Assembly (NCBI RefSeq): GCF_003324485.1
Contig: NZ_QODK01000002.1
Span: 248,001-312,000, forward strand
Origin: Cohaesibacter intestini
GTDB lineage: Bacteria > Pseudomonadota > Alphaproteobacteria > Rhizobiales > Cohaesibacteraceae
Length of the DNA: 64,000 nt
Direction: 5' to 3'
The stretch's first letter is position 1; each line of letters begins with the position of its first letter. The notes below the pieces were generated by a model that was given only the letters and a program-made list of their open reading frames with translations, was not told the DNA's origin and made no database searches. Of the stretch, positions 41,036 to 51,447 are shown piece after piece. The position numbers and the translations under genes were made by a program.

Positions 41036-42445
41036 ATGAGCACACCAGCTGAAATCGTAAAGTTGATTTCCGAGCAGGATGTCAAATATGTCGACATCCG
41101 CTTTACCGATCCGCGTGGCAAGCTGCAGCACGTCACCGTCATTGAAGATCAGGTTGACGAAGACTTCCTTGAAGAAGGCTTCATGTTCGACGGGTCTTCC
41201 ATCGCCGGTTGGAAGTCGATCGAAGCATCTGACATGAAACTGATGCCTGATTGCGAAAGTGCCTATATCGATCCTTTCTACGCAGAAAAAACCCTCTGCA
41301 TCCATTGCTCCATCGTCGAGCCGGACACCGGCGAAGCCTATGAGCGCGATCCACGCGGCACCGCAGAGAAAGCCGAAGCTTACCTGAAATTCTCCGGTAT
41401 CGGCGACATCTCCTACTGGGGTCCGGAAGCAGAATTCTTCCTGTTCGACGACGTTCGCTATTCCAACACCATGAACAAAGTGTCCTATGAAGTGGATGCG
41501 ATTGACGCGGCTTGGAACACCGACAGCGAATATGAAATGGGCAACATGGGTCATCGTCCTGGCGTTAAGGGCGGCTACTTCCCGGTCAACCCAACCGACC
41601 ATGCGCAGGACATCCGTTCCGAAATGCTCTCCACCATGAAGAGCATCGGCATGAAAGTCGACAAGCACCACCACGAAGTGGCGTCTTGCCAGCACGAACT
41701 CGGTCTGATCTTCGGTTCCCTGACCAAACAGGCAGATGAGCTGCAGAAATACAAATATGTGATCCACAATGTGGCTCAGGCATACGGCAAAACCGCCACC
41801 TTCATGCCAAAGCCGATCTATGGTGACAACGGCACCGGCATGCACTGCAACATGTCCATCTGGAAAGACGGCAAGCCGCTCTTTGCTGGCGACAAATATG
41901 CAGACCTGTCTCAGGAAGCTCTGTACTTCATCGGTGGTATCCTGAAGCACGCCAAGACCCTGAACGCCTTTACCAACCCTTCGACCAACTCCTACAAGCG
42001 TCTGATCCCAGGCTTCGAAGCTCCGGTGCTGCGTGCATATTCTGCTCGTAACCGTTCTGGCTGCGTTCGTATTCCTTGGACCGAAAGCCCGAAAGCAAAA
42101 CGCGTTGAAGCACGCTTCCCGGATCCTTCCGCGAACCCATATCTCTGCTTCGCAGCACTGCTGATGGCTGGCCTTGACGGCATCAAGAACAAGATCGATC
42201 CAGGCCCGGCAATGGACAAAAACCTGTATGATCTGCCTGCAGAAGAACTCGAAGGCATCCCAACGGTTTGCGGTTCCCTGCGTGAAGCCATGGACGCCCT
42301 CAAAGCGGACCACGACTTCCTGCTGGCTGGCGATGTGTTCACCAAAGACCAGATCGACGGCTACATCGAACTCAAGATGGAAGAAATCGAGCTGTTCGAA
42401 CACACCCCGCATCCGGTGGAATTCGGCATGTATTACAGCTGCTAA
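41036..42445 (+). CDS. glnA: Glutamine synthetase, type I
   Basis: Dodecameric enzyme that joins ammonia to glutamate with ATP. The 469-aa protein has the beta-grasp signature FDGSS (about 53-57), the ATP-binding [12 protein letters not shown] region (about 262-274), and the adenylylation loop near NLYDLPAEE with Tyr at about 397-399, showing that it is a GSI-beta enzyme controlled by GlnE. The start [10 protein letters not shown] at 41036 has AAAGGA upstream. Confidence 0.98.
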   Translation: MSTPAEIVKLISEQDVKYVDIRFTDPRGKLQHVTVIEDQVDEDFLEEGFMFDGSSIAGWKSIEASDMKLMPDCESAYIDPFYAEKTLCIHCSIVEPDTGEAYERDPRGTAEKAEAYLKFSGIGDISYWGPEAEFFLFDDVRYSNTMNKVSYEVDAIDAAWNTDSEYEMGNMGHRPGVKGGYFPVNPTDHAQDIRSEMLSTMKSIGMKVDKHHHEVASCQHELGLIFGSLTKQADELQKYKYVIHNVAQAYGKTATFMPKPIYGDNGTGMHCNMSIWKDGKPLFAGDKYADLSQEALYFIGGILKHAKTLNAFTNPSTNSYKRLIPGFEAPVLRAYSARNRSGCVRIPWTESPKAKRVEARFPDPSANPYLCFAALLMAGLDGIKNKIDPGPAMDKNLYDLPAEELEGIPTVCGSLREAMDALKADHDFLLAGDVFTKDQIDGYIELKMEEIELFEHTPHPVEFGMYYSC

Positions 42446-42470
42446 TTCGATCGCAGACGTCATATCAAGA

Positions 42471-42500
42471 AAAGAGCCGGGTTTTTCCGGCTCTTTTTTT
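42471..42500 (+). terminator. Terminator of glnBA
   Basis: Perfect 9-base stem AAGAGCCGG / CCGGCTCTT with a 6-base loop, followed by a run of T. It lies 26 bases after the glnA stop. Confidence 0.85.
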
Positions 42501-42685
42501 ATGCATTTTGGTGAGTGTTTACTCACTAAAAATCTTTTCCTTTTTCAAATGAAGCCGGCGCGCACCTGATTGCGCCAGAATTACATTTTCTTTTTGTTTT
42601 TCTGGGAGATACCATCGGCAGTAAAGTCAAAATTAAGAAACCATTCCCAATATCGGCGCAAGATCTTTCCCGTATGGAGTATCCA

Positions 42686-44719
42686 ATGTCCCTCCGATCT
42701 CGCATCGTTTTTTCTACCAATGCAGTTTTTCTGACAGGCTTCTTCGTGCTGATCGCGACGATGTCAGTGATGCTTGGAAAATTTGCCGAAAAATCCGGCA
42801 CCGACTATCTCAAGCAGACCGTTGCCACCCACGCAAAAGAAGCCACCTCCCTGATTGCCGAAGGCCAGATTGCCAGTCAGGTTGGCGCTTTTGCACTGGA
42901 AGCTTTGCTGTCGCAAGGGGTAACGGATCGAAAGGCCTATGCAGGCGTGATGCAAACGGTTCTTGGCAAGAACAAGGACTTTGTCGGCGCAGGCATGGTG
43001 TTTGAACCCGATGTCATCGGCAAGGACGCCGACCATCGTGCTGCGGACTATTCTGACGCGAATGGGCAACTGGTCCCCTATTTCAGCCACGGGGCGGGCA
43101 AAGTTGCCTATGAGCCACTGTTGATGACCACCGAAGGGGGCGTCGAAGACTGGTATCATCGCGCCCGTGACAGCAAAAAAGTTACGATGACCGAGCCCTA
43201 TGTCTATCCGGTCAACGGTCAGGATGTCCTGATGGCAACCGCCTCCTCTCCGATCATCGGTCCCAACGGCAAGGCTGTTGGCGGCACAACGATCGACATT
43301 CCTCTCAGCGACCTGAGCAACTTGCTAAACGCCGATCTGGAATTTCAGTCTTCAGAGGTCTCGATCCTCAGCGCGGGCGGCCTCTGGGTGGCTCATCCGG
43401 ACAAGAGCAAGCTGGGCCAGAAAGCGGACCCGGACATCATTGCTGCTCTCAAGGGCCTGAATATGATGGAAAAAGTCGTCGAGGCCAACGGTAAACTGAC
43501 CGTCCTCAAGCCCTTTGACATTCGTGGAACTGGCGACATCTGGTTTGCCCGCCTGACCGTCGATCAAGCAGAAATCATGGCCATTGCCAACCAGACCCGC
43601 AACATTTCACTGATGATAGGCCTTGCACTGCTGGCCATCGGATCTGCGATTTTCTGGTTCATGGGCAAATCCATTTCCGACCCGGTGATCAAACTGGCAA
43701 GCCGCATGAAGTCTCTGGCTTCCGGCAATGTCGATGATCCGGTTCCCTATGCCGAGCGCAAGGACGAAATCGGCCTGATGGCAGAAGCTCTCACCGTCTT
43801 TGTCGACAACGCGGTCGAGCGGCAGAAGCTTCAACAGGAAAACCAGACATCCCAAGAACTTGAGCAAAATCGTCAAAGGCAGGTTGAACAGATCATTGCC
43901 GACTTCGATGCAAGCGTACAAAGCTCGCTCAAGCAGGTTGCGGAAAACGGCTCCGAGATGGAGGGCACCGCTTCCCGCCTCAGCATGATTGCCGCCAAAA
44001 CACGCGATCGACTAGGGGCCGTCTCGAACGTGTCCGGCGAAGCCCAAAGCAGCATCCAGTCCGTGGCCGCCGCATCGGAAGAACTGGCAACCTCAATCGG
44101 CGAAATCAGCCGTCAGATCGAGCAGGCAAAATCTGTCGTCCAAGCGGCCAATCAGGCAGCAGATGCGTCCAATCAGAAGATTGTCAGCCTTGACAGTGCT
44201 GCCCAGAAAATTGGCGAAGTCGTTAATCTCATTCAGGACATTGCCGAGCAGACCAACCTTCTGGCCCTGAACGCAACCATAGAAGCGGCCCGCGCCGGAG
44301 AAATGGGCAAGGGCTTCGCGGTTGTTGCCGCCGAGGTCAAGGAGCTTGCCAACCAGACCTCCAAGGCAACCGAGGAAATCTCCCGTCAGATTAGTGACAT
44401 TCAGATTTCGACCAAGGATGCGGTCTCCTCGATCGAGGCCATCACCACCACCATGGATGATGTGACCGGCTTCACCAGCGCCGTGGCAGCTGCCATCGAA
44501 CAACAGAGCCACGCCACCTCGGAAATCAGTCAAAGCGTCCAGCTTGCTTCCAGCAAGACTGAGGAAATGACATCCGGCATTCACGAGGTGATTGCCGAGG
44601 CTGAACAGACCAGCAACTCCGCCACCCATGTCTTCGATGCCTCCCAAGGCATGACGGAACAGGCCGGTCAACTCAACCGCACCATTGGCGCGTTCCTCAA
44701 CAAGGTTCGCGCGGCCTAA
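42686..44719 (+). CDS. Methyl-accepting chemotaxis protein with dCache sensor
   Basis: Transmembrane chemoreceptor (677 aa). It has membrane helix 1 at about 7-29, a large periplasmic double-Cache-type domain (about 33-290; segments [15 protein letters not shown] and [15 protein letters not shown] are typical), helix 2 at about 303-323, HAMP at about 324-378, and a methyl-accepting signalling domain with the hairpin tip [20 protein letters not shown]. The start at 42686 has GGAG at 6 bases; an ATG four codons upstream overlaps that site and is less likely. There is no C-terminal CheR-binding pentapeptide. Related dCache receptors often bind amino acids; the ligand is unknown here. Confidence 0.93.
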   Translation: MSLRSRIVFSTNAVFLTGFFVLIATMSVMLGKFAEKSGTDYLKQTVATHAKEATSLIAEGQIASQVGAFALEALLSQGVTDRKAYAGVMQTVLGKNKDFVGAGMVFEPDVIGKDADHRAADYSDANGQLVPYFSHGAGKVAYEPLLMTTEGGVEDWYHRARDSKKVTMTEPYVYPVNGQDVLMATASSPIIGPNGKAVGGTTIDIPLSDLSNLLNADLEFQSSEVSILSAGGLWVAHPDKSKLGQKADPDIIAALKGLNMMEKVVEANGKLTVLKPFDIRGTGDIWFARLTVDQAEIMAIANQTRNISLMIGLALLAIGSAIFWFMGKSISDPVIKLASRMKSLASGNVDDPVPYAERKDEIGLMAEALTVFVDNAVERQKLQQENQTSQELEQNRQRQVEQIIADFDASVQSSLKQVAENGSEMEGTASRLSMIAAKTRDRLGAVSNVSGEAQSSIQSVAAASEELATSIGEISRQIEQAKSVVQAANQAADASNQKIVSLDSAAQKIGEVVNLIQDIAEQTNLLALNATIEAARAGEMGKGFAVVAAEVKELANQTSKATEEISRQISDIQISTKDAVSSIEAITTTMDDVTGFTSAVAAAIEQQSHATSEISQSVQLASSKTEEMTSGIHEVIAEAEQTSNSATHVFDASQGMTEQAGQLNRTIGAFLNKVRAA

Positions 44720-44745
44720 GCTGCTGCGCATCGCCAGAACATCAA

Positions 44746-44775
44746 AAAGGGTCGGCTTTGCCGGCCCTTTCTTTA
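44746..44775 (+). terminator. Terminator of the chemoreceptor gene
   Basis: Stem AAAGGGTCGGC / GCCGGCCCTTT (one G-U or mismatch), followed by CTTTATTT. It lies about 27 bases after the stop. Confidence 0.7.
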
Positions 44776-44882
44776 TTTCCCAGTCATGTATTGTGTCATG
44801 TATTGTGCCAATCAGATACAAAACAACCGGCTCAACAGCCGGTCCAAACGCATCTGTATAGGACAAGAAATGGTTCGCAACA

Positions 44883-45092
44883 TCACATCAACAAAAACAG
44901 CATGGCCAGCAAAATGGTGGCAGCCATATTGGTACGGAAAGACAGCTCCGTTGCTTCGCCCACCCGTTGCTGCGCTTGTCCCGCCCGATAGAGGCTGGAT
45001 CTCAGCTCGACGACCGAGCTGCGCAACTCATCAATATCTGCTTCTACGCGGTTCATTCGTTTTTTGGATCCTGTCTGATCACGCCCAAGCAT
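44883..45092 (-). CDS. Small tail-anchored coiled-coil protein
   Basis: 69 aa from the ATG at 45092, or 57 aa from the ATG at 45056 (MNRVEADIDELRS), which may be the better start. A heptad-like segment (about 14-45, RVEADIDELRSSVVELRSSL) predicts a coiled coil. The C-terminus (about 54-69, MAATILLAMLFLLM) is one hydrophobic helix. No family was recognised. It is convergent with the chemoreceptor gene and divergent from parE. The coherent coiled-coil plus anchor pattern argues for a real gene, but no Shine-Dalgarno is strong. Confidence 0.5.
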   Translation of the reverse strand: MLGRDQTGSKKRMNRVEADIDELRSSVVELRSSLYRAGQAQQRVGEATELSFRTNMAATILLAMLFLLM

Positions 45093-45395
45093 AACCCGGA
45101 CAGAATAAAGCCCAAATCGTTAACAAACATTAACCATACTTCAATTTGTTCAAATCAACCGATGAATGGTGAAAAGAAACGGGTCCGTCTTGACAGGGCA
45201 GCCTCCGCGCTTTCAGCGGGTCAACAGCCAAACATCCACATTTCTGCCGTCCGACTTGACCGGACGTCGTTTCCCAAAGACATTGAGGCAACAAAACGGC
45301 GCCTGATTCGAACCGACGAAGCGCCAGAAACAAGAACCGGCCCCGCGAAACCCAAGCAAGCCGCGATCTATTGTTCCTCAAACAATGGGTAGTCA
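45093..45395. other. Region upstream of parE
   Basis: About 300 bases. An open frame on the plus strand from the ATG at 45162 to the stop at 45392 would encode 76 basic residues (MNGEKKRVRLDRA...) just before parE, but it has no Shine-Dalgarno and no family match, so it is not called as a gene. TTAACAAACATTAAC at 45120-45134 resembles a CtrA box with N6 instead of N7 spacing. Confidence 0.4.
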
Positions 45396-47456
45396 ATGTC
45401 TGCATCAGATGATCTTTTTGCTGTCATGCCAACTCCGAAGGGCAACAAGCCTGTTGCCAAGCAACCAAAGGCAGCAGACATAGCCGCCAAGCCGGCGACA
45501 TCCCCTGCCCCGATCCCGGCGGCAAAAGCGGACTATACAGCAGCCGACATTGAAGTCCTCGAAGGCCTTGAACCCGTTCGCCGCCGCCCCGGCATGTATA
45601 TTGGCGGCACCGATGAGAAGGCACTTCACCACCTGTTCGCCGAAGTCATCGACAACTCGATGGACGAAGCGGTTGCGGGACATGCCACATGGATCGAAGT
45701 GGAGCTGCAGACCGACGGCATGCTTGTCGTCACTGACAATGGCCGCGGCATTCCTGTTGACCCACATCCGAAATTCAAGGACAAGTCGGCGCTGGAAGTG
45801 ATCCTGACGACACTCCATGCGGGCGGCAAATTTGATTCTGGCGCCTATGAAACATCTGGTGGCCTGCATGGCGTGGGCGTGTCCGTGGTCAACGCCCTGT
45901 CCGAGACCCTTATTGTCGAAGTGGCGCGCAACAGGAAGCTCTATCGTCAGTCTTTCTCGCGTGGCATCACGCAAGGCCCCGTTGAAGAATTGGGCGACGT
46001 GCATAATCGTCGTGGTACCAAGGTGGCTTTCAAGCCCGACCATGAAATCTTTGGCAAGAAAGCCCGTTTCCGGCCTGAACAATTGCTCAATATGGCGCGC
46101 TCAAAGGCCTATCTGTTTGGCGGGGTCGAAATCCGTTGGACCTGCGCACCAGAGCTGCTGGAGCATTCCCCGGAAGTGCCACCCAAGGCCACCTTCCACT
46201 TCCCCGGCGGTCTGAAAGACTATTTGTCTGCCACGCTAGGCAAACAGAATCTGGTGACACCGGAAATTTTTGCAGGCAAGAGCGAGAAGACCAGTGGCCA
46301 CGGTGCGGTGGAATGGGCAGTCTGCTGGTTTGGTGGCGACGGCTTTTCCAATTCCTATTGTAACACCGTGCCGACGCCTGAAGGCGGCACCCATGAGACG
46401 GGATTGCGCACCGCTCTGCTGCGCGGGTTGAAAAACTATGCCGAACTGACCAACAACAAGAAAGGCGCCCTGATCACCGCTGACGACATCATGACCAGCG
46501 CTGGCGCCCTTTTGTCGGTCTTTATCCGCGAGCCGGAATTTGTCGGCCAGACCAAGGATCGTCTGGCAACCACGGCAGCCACCCGGATTGTCGAACAGGC
46601 CATCCGCGATCAGTTCGACCACTGGCTGACCAACGCACCGCAACAGGCCAACCGTCTGCTCGAATGGGTCGTGGATCGGGCCGAAGAACGCCTGCGCCGC
46701 CGTAAAGAAAAAGATGTCACCCGAAAGTCAGCTGTCCGCAAGCTGCGCCTGCCGGGCAAACTGGCCGACTGTTCGCAGAATGCCAAAGGCGACACCGAAA
46801 TCTTCATTGTCGAGGGCGACTCAGCCGGTGGCTCCGCCAAACAGGCCCGCAACCGGTCGACGCAGGCGGTCCTGCCTTTGCGCGGCAAAATCCTCAACGT
46901 TGCCAATGCCAGCCGCGACAAGCTCCATGCCAACCAGCTGCTGGCTGATCTGGTACAGGCGCTGGGCTGCGGCACGCGCAAGACCTATTCCGATGAAGAA
47001 TTGCGCTATGACCGCGTCATCATCATGACGGACGCCGACGTCGATGGTGCGCATATTGCTTCGCTGCTATTGACCTTCTTCCAGCGCGAAATGCCACAAC
47101 TCATTCACAATGGCCATCTCTATCTCGCCATTCCTCCGCTCTATCGCATCTCTCAGGGTGGCAAGACGCTCTATGCCCGCGATGATCGTCACAAGGATGA
47201 GCTGCTGGCAACAGAATTCAAAGGCAAGGGCAAGATTGACATTGGCCGGTTCAAGGGCTTGGGGGAAATGCTGCCCGCCCAGCTCAAGGAAACCACCATG
47301 GACCCCAAGCACCGCACATTGCTGAAAGTCCAGATCATTGATATGGTGCCCGGCGAAACCAAGGATGCCGTCACCCGGCTGATGGGCAACAAACCCGAAG
47401 CCCGCTTTGAGTTCATTCAGGAAAATGCCGAATTTGCGACCGATCTCGACATTTAA
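45396..47456 (+). CDS. parE: DNA topoisomerase IV subunit B
   Basis: ATPase subunit of topoisomerase IV, which decatenates chromosomes. The 686-aa protein has the GHKL ATP-binding motifs (EVIDNSMDEA, VTDNGRGIPVD, GGLHGVGVSVVNALS), a transducer domain, and the TOPRIM acidic residues in EGDSAGG and TDADVDGAHI. The short form without the extra C-terminal insertion marks it as ParE-type rather than long GyrB. About 50 Ala/Lys/Pro-rich residues precede the ATPase domain, slightly longer than usual. parC is not in the window. Confidence 0.95.
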   Translation: MSASDDLFAVMPTPKGNKPVAKQPKAADIAAKPATSPAPIPAAKADYTAADIEVLEGLEPVRRRPGMYIGGTDEKALHHLFAEVIDNSMDEAVAGHATWIEVELQTDGMLVVTDNGRGIPVDPHPKFKDKSALEVILTTLHAGGKFDSGAYETSGGLHGVGVSVVNALSETLIVEVARNRKLYRQSFSRGITQGPVEELGDVHNRRGTKVAFKPDHEIFGKKARFRPEQLLNMARSKAYLFGGVEIRWTCAPELLEHSPEVPPKATFHFPGGLKDYLSATLGKQNLVTPEIFAGKSEKTSGHGAVEWAVCWFGGDGFSNSYCNTVPTPEGGTHETGLRTALLRGLKNYAELTNNKKGALITADDIMTSAGALLSVFIREPEFVGQTKDRLATTAATRIVEQAIRDQFDHWLTNAPQQANRLLEWVVDRAEERLRRRKEKDVTRKSAVRKLRLPGKLADCSQNAKGDTEIFIVEGDSAGGSAKQARNRSTQAVLPLRGKILNVANASRDKLHANQLLADLVQALGCGTRKTYSDEELRYDRVIIMTDADVDGAHIASLLLTFFQREMPQLIHNGHLYLAIPPLYRISQGGKTLYARDDRHKDELLATEFKGKGKIDIGRFKGLGEMLPAQLKETTMDPKHRTLLKVQIIDMVPGETKDAVTRLMGNKPEARFEFIQENAEFATDLDI

Positions 47457-47472
47457 CCCGCGCTTGTTGGGC

Positions 47473-47853
47473 ATGCGCTGGCTTGCCACGGGCTTTTTGG
47501 GCCTCGGTCTGGCCTTCTGTGTGATCGATGCGCCAAAGGCAGCCGAGAATCTACCACCCTATGAGCAGAGCCTAAGACGGTTGAGTGCAGTCGTTGGTGC
47601 CCTGATGTTTCTCGATCCTCTCTGCAACAACACCAGCGCCACCAGCTGGTATGAACAAATGGCCGCCCTGCTGGATGCCGAAAATGCAGACGACGCCCGT
47701 CGCCGCAACATAACGGATCGTTTCAACCGCGCATATCGCACCTATGCCCGCACCTATCGCTCCTGCAACAGCCAGGCAGCCAAGATCACCGAGATCTACC
47801 ACGCAGAAGGTCAGGCCCTGCTCAATCAGCTCAAACTGAAACATGCCCGTTAA
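47473..47853 (+). CDS. TIGR02301-like conserved secreted protein
   Basis: A 126-aa protein with an N-terminal hydrophobic segment (about 4-20) ending in a probable signal peptidase site near AAENLPP. The mature part (PYEQSLRRLSAVVGAL, then WYEQMAALLDAE and FNRAYRTYARTYRSC) resembles, from memory, the TIGR02301 family restricted to Hyphomicrobiales, function unknown. Two cysteines (in DPLCNN and YRSCNSQ) could form a disulphide. The ATG at 47473 lies 16 bases after the parE stop; in-frame TTG codons just upstream are alternatives. Confidence 0.8.
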   Translation: MRWLATGFLGLGLAFCVIDAPKAAENLPPYEQSLRRLSAVVGALMFLDPLCNNTSATSWYEQMAALLDAENADDARRRNITDRFNRAYRTYARTYRSCNSQAAKITEIYHAEGQALLNQLKLKHAR

Positions 47854-47881
47854 CCATTTCGGTTAATTTCTACGGATAAGT

Positions 47882-47897
47882 TTAACCCTTTCGTAAC
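47882..47897. promoter_or_regulatory. CtrA-box-like sequence
   Basis: TTAA-CCCTTTC-GTAAC matches the CtrA consensus TTAA-N7-TTAAC with one mismatch. It lies about 115 bases upstream of the gene at 48012. A palindrome TTAACC-N5-GGTTAA lies 20 bases before it. Confidence 0.4.
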
Positions 47898-48011
47898 CAC
47901 CTTCCCATCTGACGCCCGAATTGTGCTACATCTGTCCTCAGATGGCCATTATTTTGATCCAAGATTCGATCAAGGGCCGGATCAAAAGGTTAACGAACAG
48001 GGCAGAAAACC

Positions 48012-48287
48012 ATGACCGACAAATCACCTATTCAAGAGTCTTTCGGCATGGAAGAGCGCCTCGAAGTAGATCGCCAGAAGCAGGAAGCAATTTCCATCCT
48101 CGGAGACCTGTGGGATCAGGCCTCCGATGAGGGCATCAATATTGATTGTTTGGCCCATGCCGCCCTGTTTCAGGCCCTGAGCAGCCTTGTGCTGGCCTAT
48201 GGCGAGGAATCTGTCGCGGACTTCTGCTCCGCTCTCCCTGACCGCATCATGTGCGGCGATTACAGCCTTGAGCGTAAACTGCAATAG
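48012..48287 (+). CDS. Small conserved-looking protein, unknown function
   Basis: 91 aa, soluble, mostly helical and acidic, with no signal peptide. The central part (DCLAHAALFQALSSLVLAYGEESVADFCSAL, about residues 45-75) is amphipathic and looks like a compact helical domain. Similar short proteins occur in Hyphomicrobiales by recollection, but no named family can be given. It lies 44 bases before the secreted-protein gene at 48331 on the same strand and may be co-transcribed with it. A CtrA-like box is upstream. Confidence 0.65.
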   Translation: MTDKSPIQESFGMEERLEVDRQKQEAISILGDLWDQASDEGINIDCLAHAALFQALSSLVLAYGEESVADFCSALPDRIMCGDYSLERKLQ

Positions 48288-48330
48288 CGCCGAAAAGCAC
48301 AACAAGCCACTGCCAAGAGGGAATGCCACG

Positions 48331-49089
48331 ATGGGACCGCACCGACACATTCTGTCCTGCCTCGCTCTCACCGCTTTGCTGGCATTGCCGACAGCCCCGT
48401 CCCAGGCAAGTCAGGTCACCATTGAACGGATCATTGTCCAGCCTGACCATTCCACTTCCAGTGCCGACACCAACCCAATGCTTGGCCCCAATGGCGAGGA
48501 TGCCGGTCGCTCCGGCATCACCCTGGATGGAGAACAAAAGAGCCTCAGTCCCGATATCGCACCGGACGGCCAGTCAGGCGACGATGCTCCGATGGCAGCA
48601 GAGACCATCGACATGGCACCGCCGCCGGTCATTCTACGTGACCTTGACGCTCTGCCCGCCCCTGTCCGCCGCATGTATGAGGCTCTGACCAAAGCCGCAG
48701 CATCCGGCGAGCTCGAAGCCATGCGGCTGCCCATGGAAATGAATGAAGTGCCCCCGGTCATTGGTCTTGACGGCGGCACTTCAGACCCGATTGAAGCGCT
48801 TCGTGCCATGTCTGGCGACCCGCAGGGAAGCGAAATTCTTGCCATCATCTCGGAATTGCTCGAGGCAGGCTTTGTCCATGTTGATGAGGATACACCGCAG
48901 GACATGTATGTCTGGCCCTACTTCGCCCACTATCCGCTCGCAGCTCTGACCAAGCCCCAGCGCGTTGCGCTGTTCCGCCTGATCACCGCTGGCGATTTTG
49001 AGGATATGGACGCCATCGGACACTACACATTCTTCCGCCTCGGCATCGCCCCAGACGGCACTTGGCATTATCTCATCGCCGGAGAGTGA
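48331..49089 (+). CDS. Secreted protein, unknown function
   Basis: 252 aa with a clear signal peptide (MGPHRHILSCLALTALLALP, cleavage likely after SQA at about 28). A low-complexity acidic and proline-rich stretch (about 40-100) follows, then a conserved-looking C-terminal domain of about 150 residues (LPAPVRRMYEALTKAA to the end; WPYFAHYPLAALT and FRLGIAPDGTWHYLIAG stand out). The start at 48331 has GAGGGAA upstream; the longer frame overlaps the previous gene. The C-terminal domain resembles unnamed rhizobial periplasmic proteins by recollection. Confidence 0.75.
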   Translation: MGPHRHILSCLALTALLALPTAPSQASQVTIERIIVQPDHSTSSADTNPMLGPNGEDAGRSGITLDGEQKSLSPDIAPDGQSGDDAPMAAETIDMAPPPVILRDLDALPAPVRRMYEALTKAAASGELEAMRLPMEMNEVPPVIGLDGGTSDPIEALRAMSGDPQGSEILAIISELLEAGFVHVDEDTPQDMYVWPYFAHYPLAALTKPQRVALFRLITAGDFEDMDAIGHYTFFRLGIAPDGTWHYLIAGE

Positions 49090-49206
49090 ACCGGTCGCCT
49101 TGTCTTTCTTCCATCTTCTCGCCTTGTAAAAGCCGCAAATCTGCCCCATATTGGCGGTGGATTTTATCAGTTGATTTCAGAGAATGCATTTCAGGCTGGG
49201 GGCAGC

Positions 49207-49683
49207 ATGGGACGGCGCAAAAAGGCACATGACAGCCGGTGGCTGGCTCCGCGGAACGAAGATCGGCATTGCCTACGCAGAGCTGCTTTTGGTGAACAGC
49301 GTGGTTCCAATGCATCAAGCTATGGCTCACTGGTGCGTCGCACGATTCTGTTTCAGTTCCGGCTTGCCGCAGATGGCTTACGTGATCTTTTGCTAAGCCC
49401 GATTTCCGTGATCGCCGCTCTGTTGGGATTGCTCAATCCGGACAATCCATCTTGGGCCTTTGATCGTTTGATGGCGATGGGGCGCGTTTCGGACCGCTGG
49501 ATCAACCTGTTTGAACAGGAACACCAAAATCCCGTTCATGACCGCAGCCAGACGATGGATGATCTGGTGAATCACATCGAGCGAGAAGTTAAAGCTCGCA
49601 TGGACTCGGATGCAGCCCCCATGGATGCCGGTTGGGCCAGCAATGTTCACGCCGCTTTCAAGGGCAAGCACCCCGGACGCTGA
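49207..49683 (+). CDS. Uncharacterised protein with one hydrophobic segment
   Basis: 158 aa from the ATG at 49207, which has GGGGG upstream; a TTG twelve codons earlier is also open. The basic N-terminus (about 1-45) is followed by a segment FQFRLAADGLRDLLLSPISVIAALLGLL (about 50-78), amphipathic to hydrophobic and possibly a membrane-associated helix. The remainder is soluble and helical. The combination resembles a small family of unnamed proteobacterial proteins from memory, but no function is known. Confidence 0.65.
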   Translation: MGRRKKAHDSRWLAPRNEDRHCLRRAAFGEQRGSNASSYGSLVRRTILFQFRLAADGLRDLLLSPISVIAALLGLLNPDNPSWAFDRLMAMGRVSDRWINLFEQEHQNPVHDRSQTMDDLVNHIEREVKARMDSDAAPMDAGWASNVHAAFKGKHPGR

Positions 49684-49935
49684 GCCGACGGATGGTCGGC
49701 CTTTTTGGTCAATCGCGCCAATTGCACAATCGATAATCACTTCTCGGGATGAAAATCAGGGAAAATTGTGCCGAAACGTCCAGATTCGCTGTGAAATAAA
49801 CCCTGTTTGCCCCAATCGATTGACAATTCCTGTCAAACTCGTATGGTTCGCCCAAATTGAAACACCTGTCTGCCTTCAACGGATCTGAATCCCCAGATCG
49901 CGCTGAAGCACAAAGCAAAATGGTTCCTGCATCGG

Positions 49936-51447
49936 ATGAAGTTTTCGGATCTAGGTCTGAGTGAAAAAGTGCTGGCGGCGGTTGACTCTGCTGGTTACGA
50001 AACGCCTACGCCAATTCAGGCTCAGGCAATCCCCCACATCCTTGATCGCAAGGACGTACTGGGCGTTGCGCAAACGGGCACCGGCAAAACGGCATCTTTC
50101 ACGTTGCCGATGCTGTCGCTGCTCGAAAAAGGTCGCGCCCGCGCCCGCATGCCACGCACGCTCATCCTTGAGCCAACGCGCGAGCTTGCGGCTCAGGTTG
50201 AACAAAGCTTTGAGGTCTATGGCCAGAACCATCGCCTGACCGTGTCCTTGCTGATTGGCGGCGTATCCTTTGCCGACCAGCTGAAAAAGCTGGATCGCGG
50301 TGCGGATGTCTTGATCGCCACGCCAGGTCGCCTGCTCGATCATTTTGAACGCGGCAAACTGCTGCTTTCAGCGGTTGAAACCTTCGTCGTTGACGAAGCC
50401 GACCGCATGCTCGATATGGGCTTTATTCCCGACATCGAGCGCATTTGCAAGCTGCTGCCCTTCACCCGTCAGACCGTTTTCTTCTCGGCCACCATGCCAA
50501 AGGAAATCCAGTCGCTGGCTGATCAATTCCTGCACAATCCGGTCAAAGTTGAAGTGACGCGCGCTGCCTCGACCGCAAAAACCATCGCCCAGCACCTCAT
50601 TTCCTCGGGCAGCAAGCCTTGGGACAAGCGCGCAACCTTGCGCAAGCTGATCAATGAGGCCGAGGTACTGCAGAATGCCATCATTTTCTGCAACCGCAAG
50701 CGCGACGTGGCAACCGTCTATCGGTCCCTGACCAAGCACGGCTTCAGCGCCGGTGCATTGCATGGCGATATGGATCAGACTTCACGCATGGCAACGCTCG
50801 ATGGTTTCAAAAAGAATGAAATCACTCTGCTCGTTGCCAGCGACGTGGCCGCCCGTGGCCTCGACATTCCAACGGTCAGCCATGTCTTCAATTTCGACGT
50901 CCCGACCCATGCGGAAGATTACGTTCACCGCATCGGCCGCACGGGGCGCGCTGGCCGCACCGGCGTTGCAGTCACCATTGCCACCAAAGCCGACAAGAAG
51001 TATCTCGATGCCATTGAGAAACTGACAGGCGATGGCGTCAAATGGATCGGTGAAATGGACTTCTCATCCCCATCGGGAGATGATGGCGATGAAGAAAGAG
51101 GCGATAAGCGCCGTGGCCGTCGTGGTGGCAAGGGCCGCGATGACAGCAAGGGCCGCGATGACAGCAAGAGCGCCAGCGACAACAATCGCAAACGCGTACG
51201 TCCGGACAAGGATGAGCGAAGTGAAGACAAACGCGAAGAGCGTCAGGCAACGCCCACCCCGGAACCTGTTCGAGCAGAACCACCCCGTCCGGCGCCGCAG
51301 CCTCAGCGCAATCGTGACAACAACCGTCGTGGACGCGATCGCGACGACCGCCGGGTGATCGGCATGGGCGATCATGTGCCTGCCTTTTTGCTGCAGCCAA
51401 TACGCCCGCCAAAAAGCAGTTCGGAAAGCGAAAACAACGCCGATTAA
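49936..51447 (+). CDS. rhlE: DEAD-box RNA helicase, RhlE type
   Basis: ATP-dependent RNA helicase for ribosome or mRNA remodelling. The 503-aa protein has the Q-motif (TPIQ), Walker A AQTGTGKT at 45-52, PTRELA, the DEAD box (VVDEADRMLDMGF, about 150-162), SAT, and the motif VI HRIGRTGRAGR. The last 120 residues are a highly charged Arg/Lys/Asp tail with a short direct repeat (GRDDSK twice) and a conserved-looking end GMGDHVPAFLLQP, characteristic of alphaproteobacterial RhlE. Shine-Dalgarno is weak. Confidence 0.93.
   Translation: MKFSDLGLSEKVLAAVDSAGYETPTPIQAQAIPHILDRKDVLGVAQTGTGKTASFTLPMLSLLEKGRARARMPRTLILEPTRELAAQVEQSFEVYGQNHRLTVSLLIGGVSFADQLKKLDRGADVLIATPGRLLDHFERGKLLLSAVETFVVDEADRMLDMGFIPDIERICKLLPFTRQTVFFSATMPKEIQSLADQFLHNPVKVEVTRAASTAKTIAQHLISSGSKPWDKRATLRKLINEAEVLQNAIIFCNRKRDVATVYRSLTKHGFSAGALHGDMDQTSRMATLDGFKKNEITLLVASDVAARGLDIPTVSHVFNFDVPTHAEDYVHRIGRTGRAGRTGVAVTIATKADKKYLDAIEKLTGDGVKWIGEMDFSSPSGDDGDEERGDKRRGRRGGKGRDDSKGRDDSKSASDNNRKRVRPDKDERSEDKREERQATPTPEPVRAEPPRPAPQPQRNRDNNRRGRDRDDRRVIGMGDHVPAFLLQPIRPPKSSSESENNAD

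Noticed and set aside
45162-45392. A 76-codon basic frame ending 3 bases before parE
   Set aside because: No Shine-Dalgarno, no family match, and low-complexity basic composition; kept only as a note in the parE upstream region.
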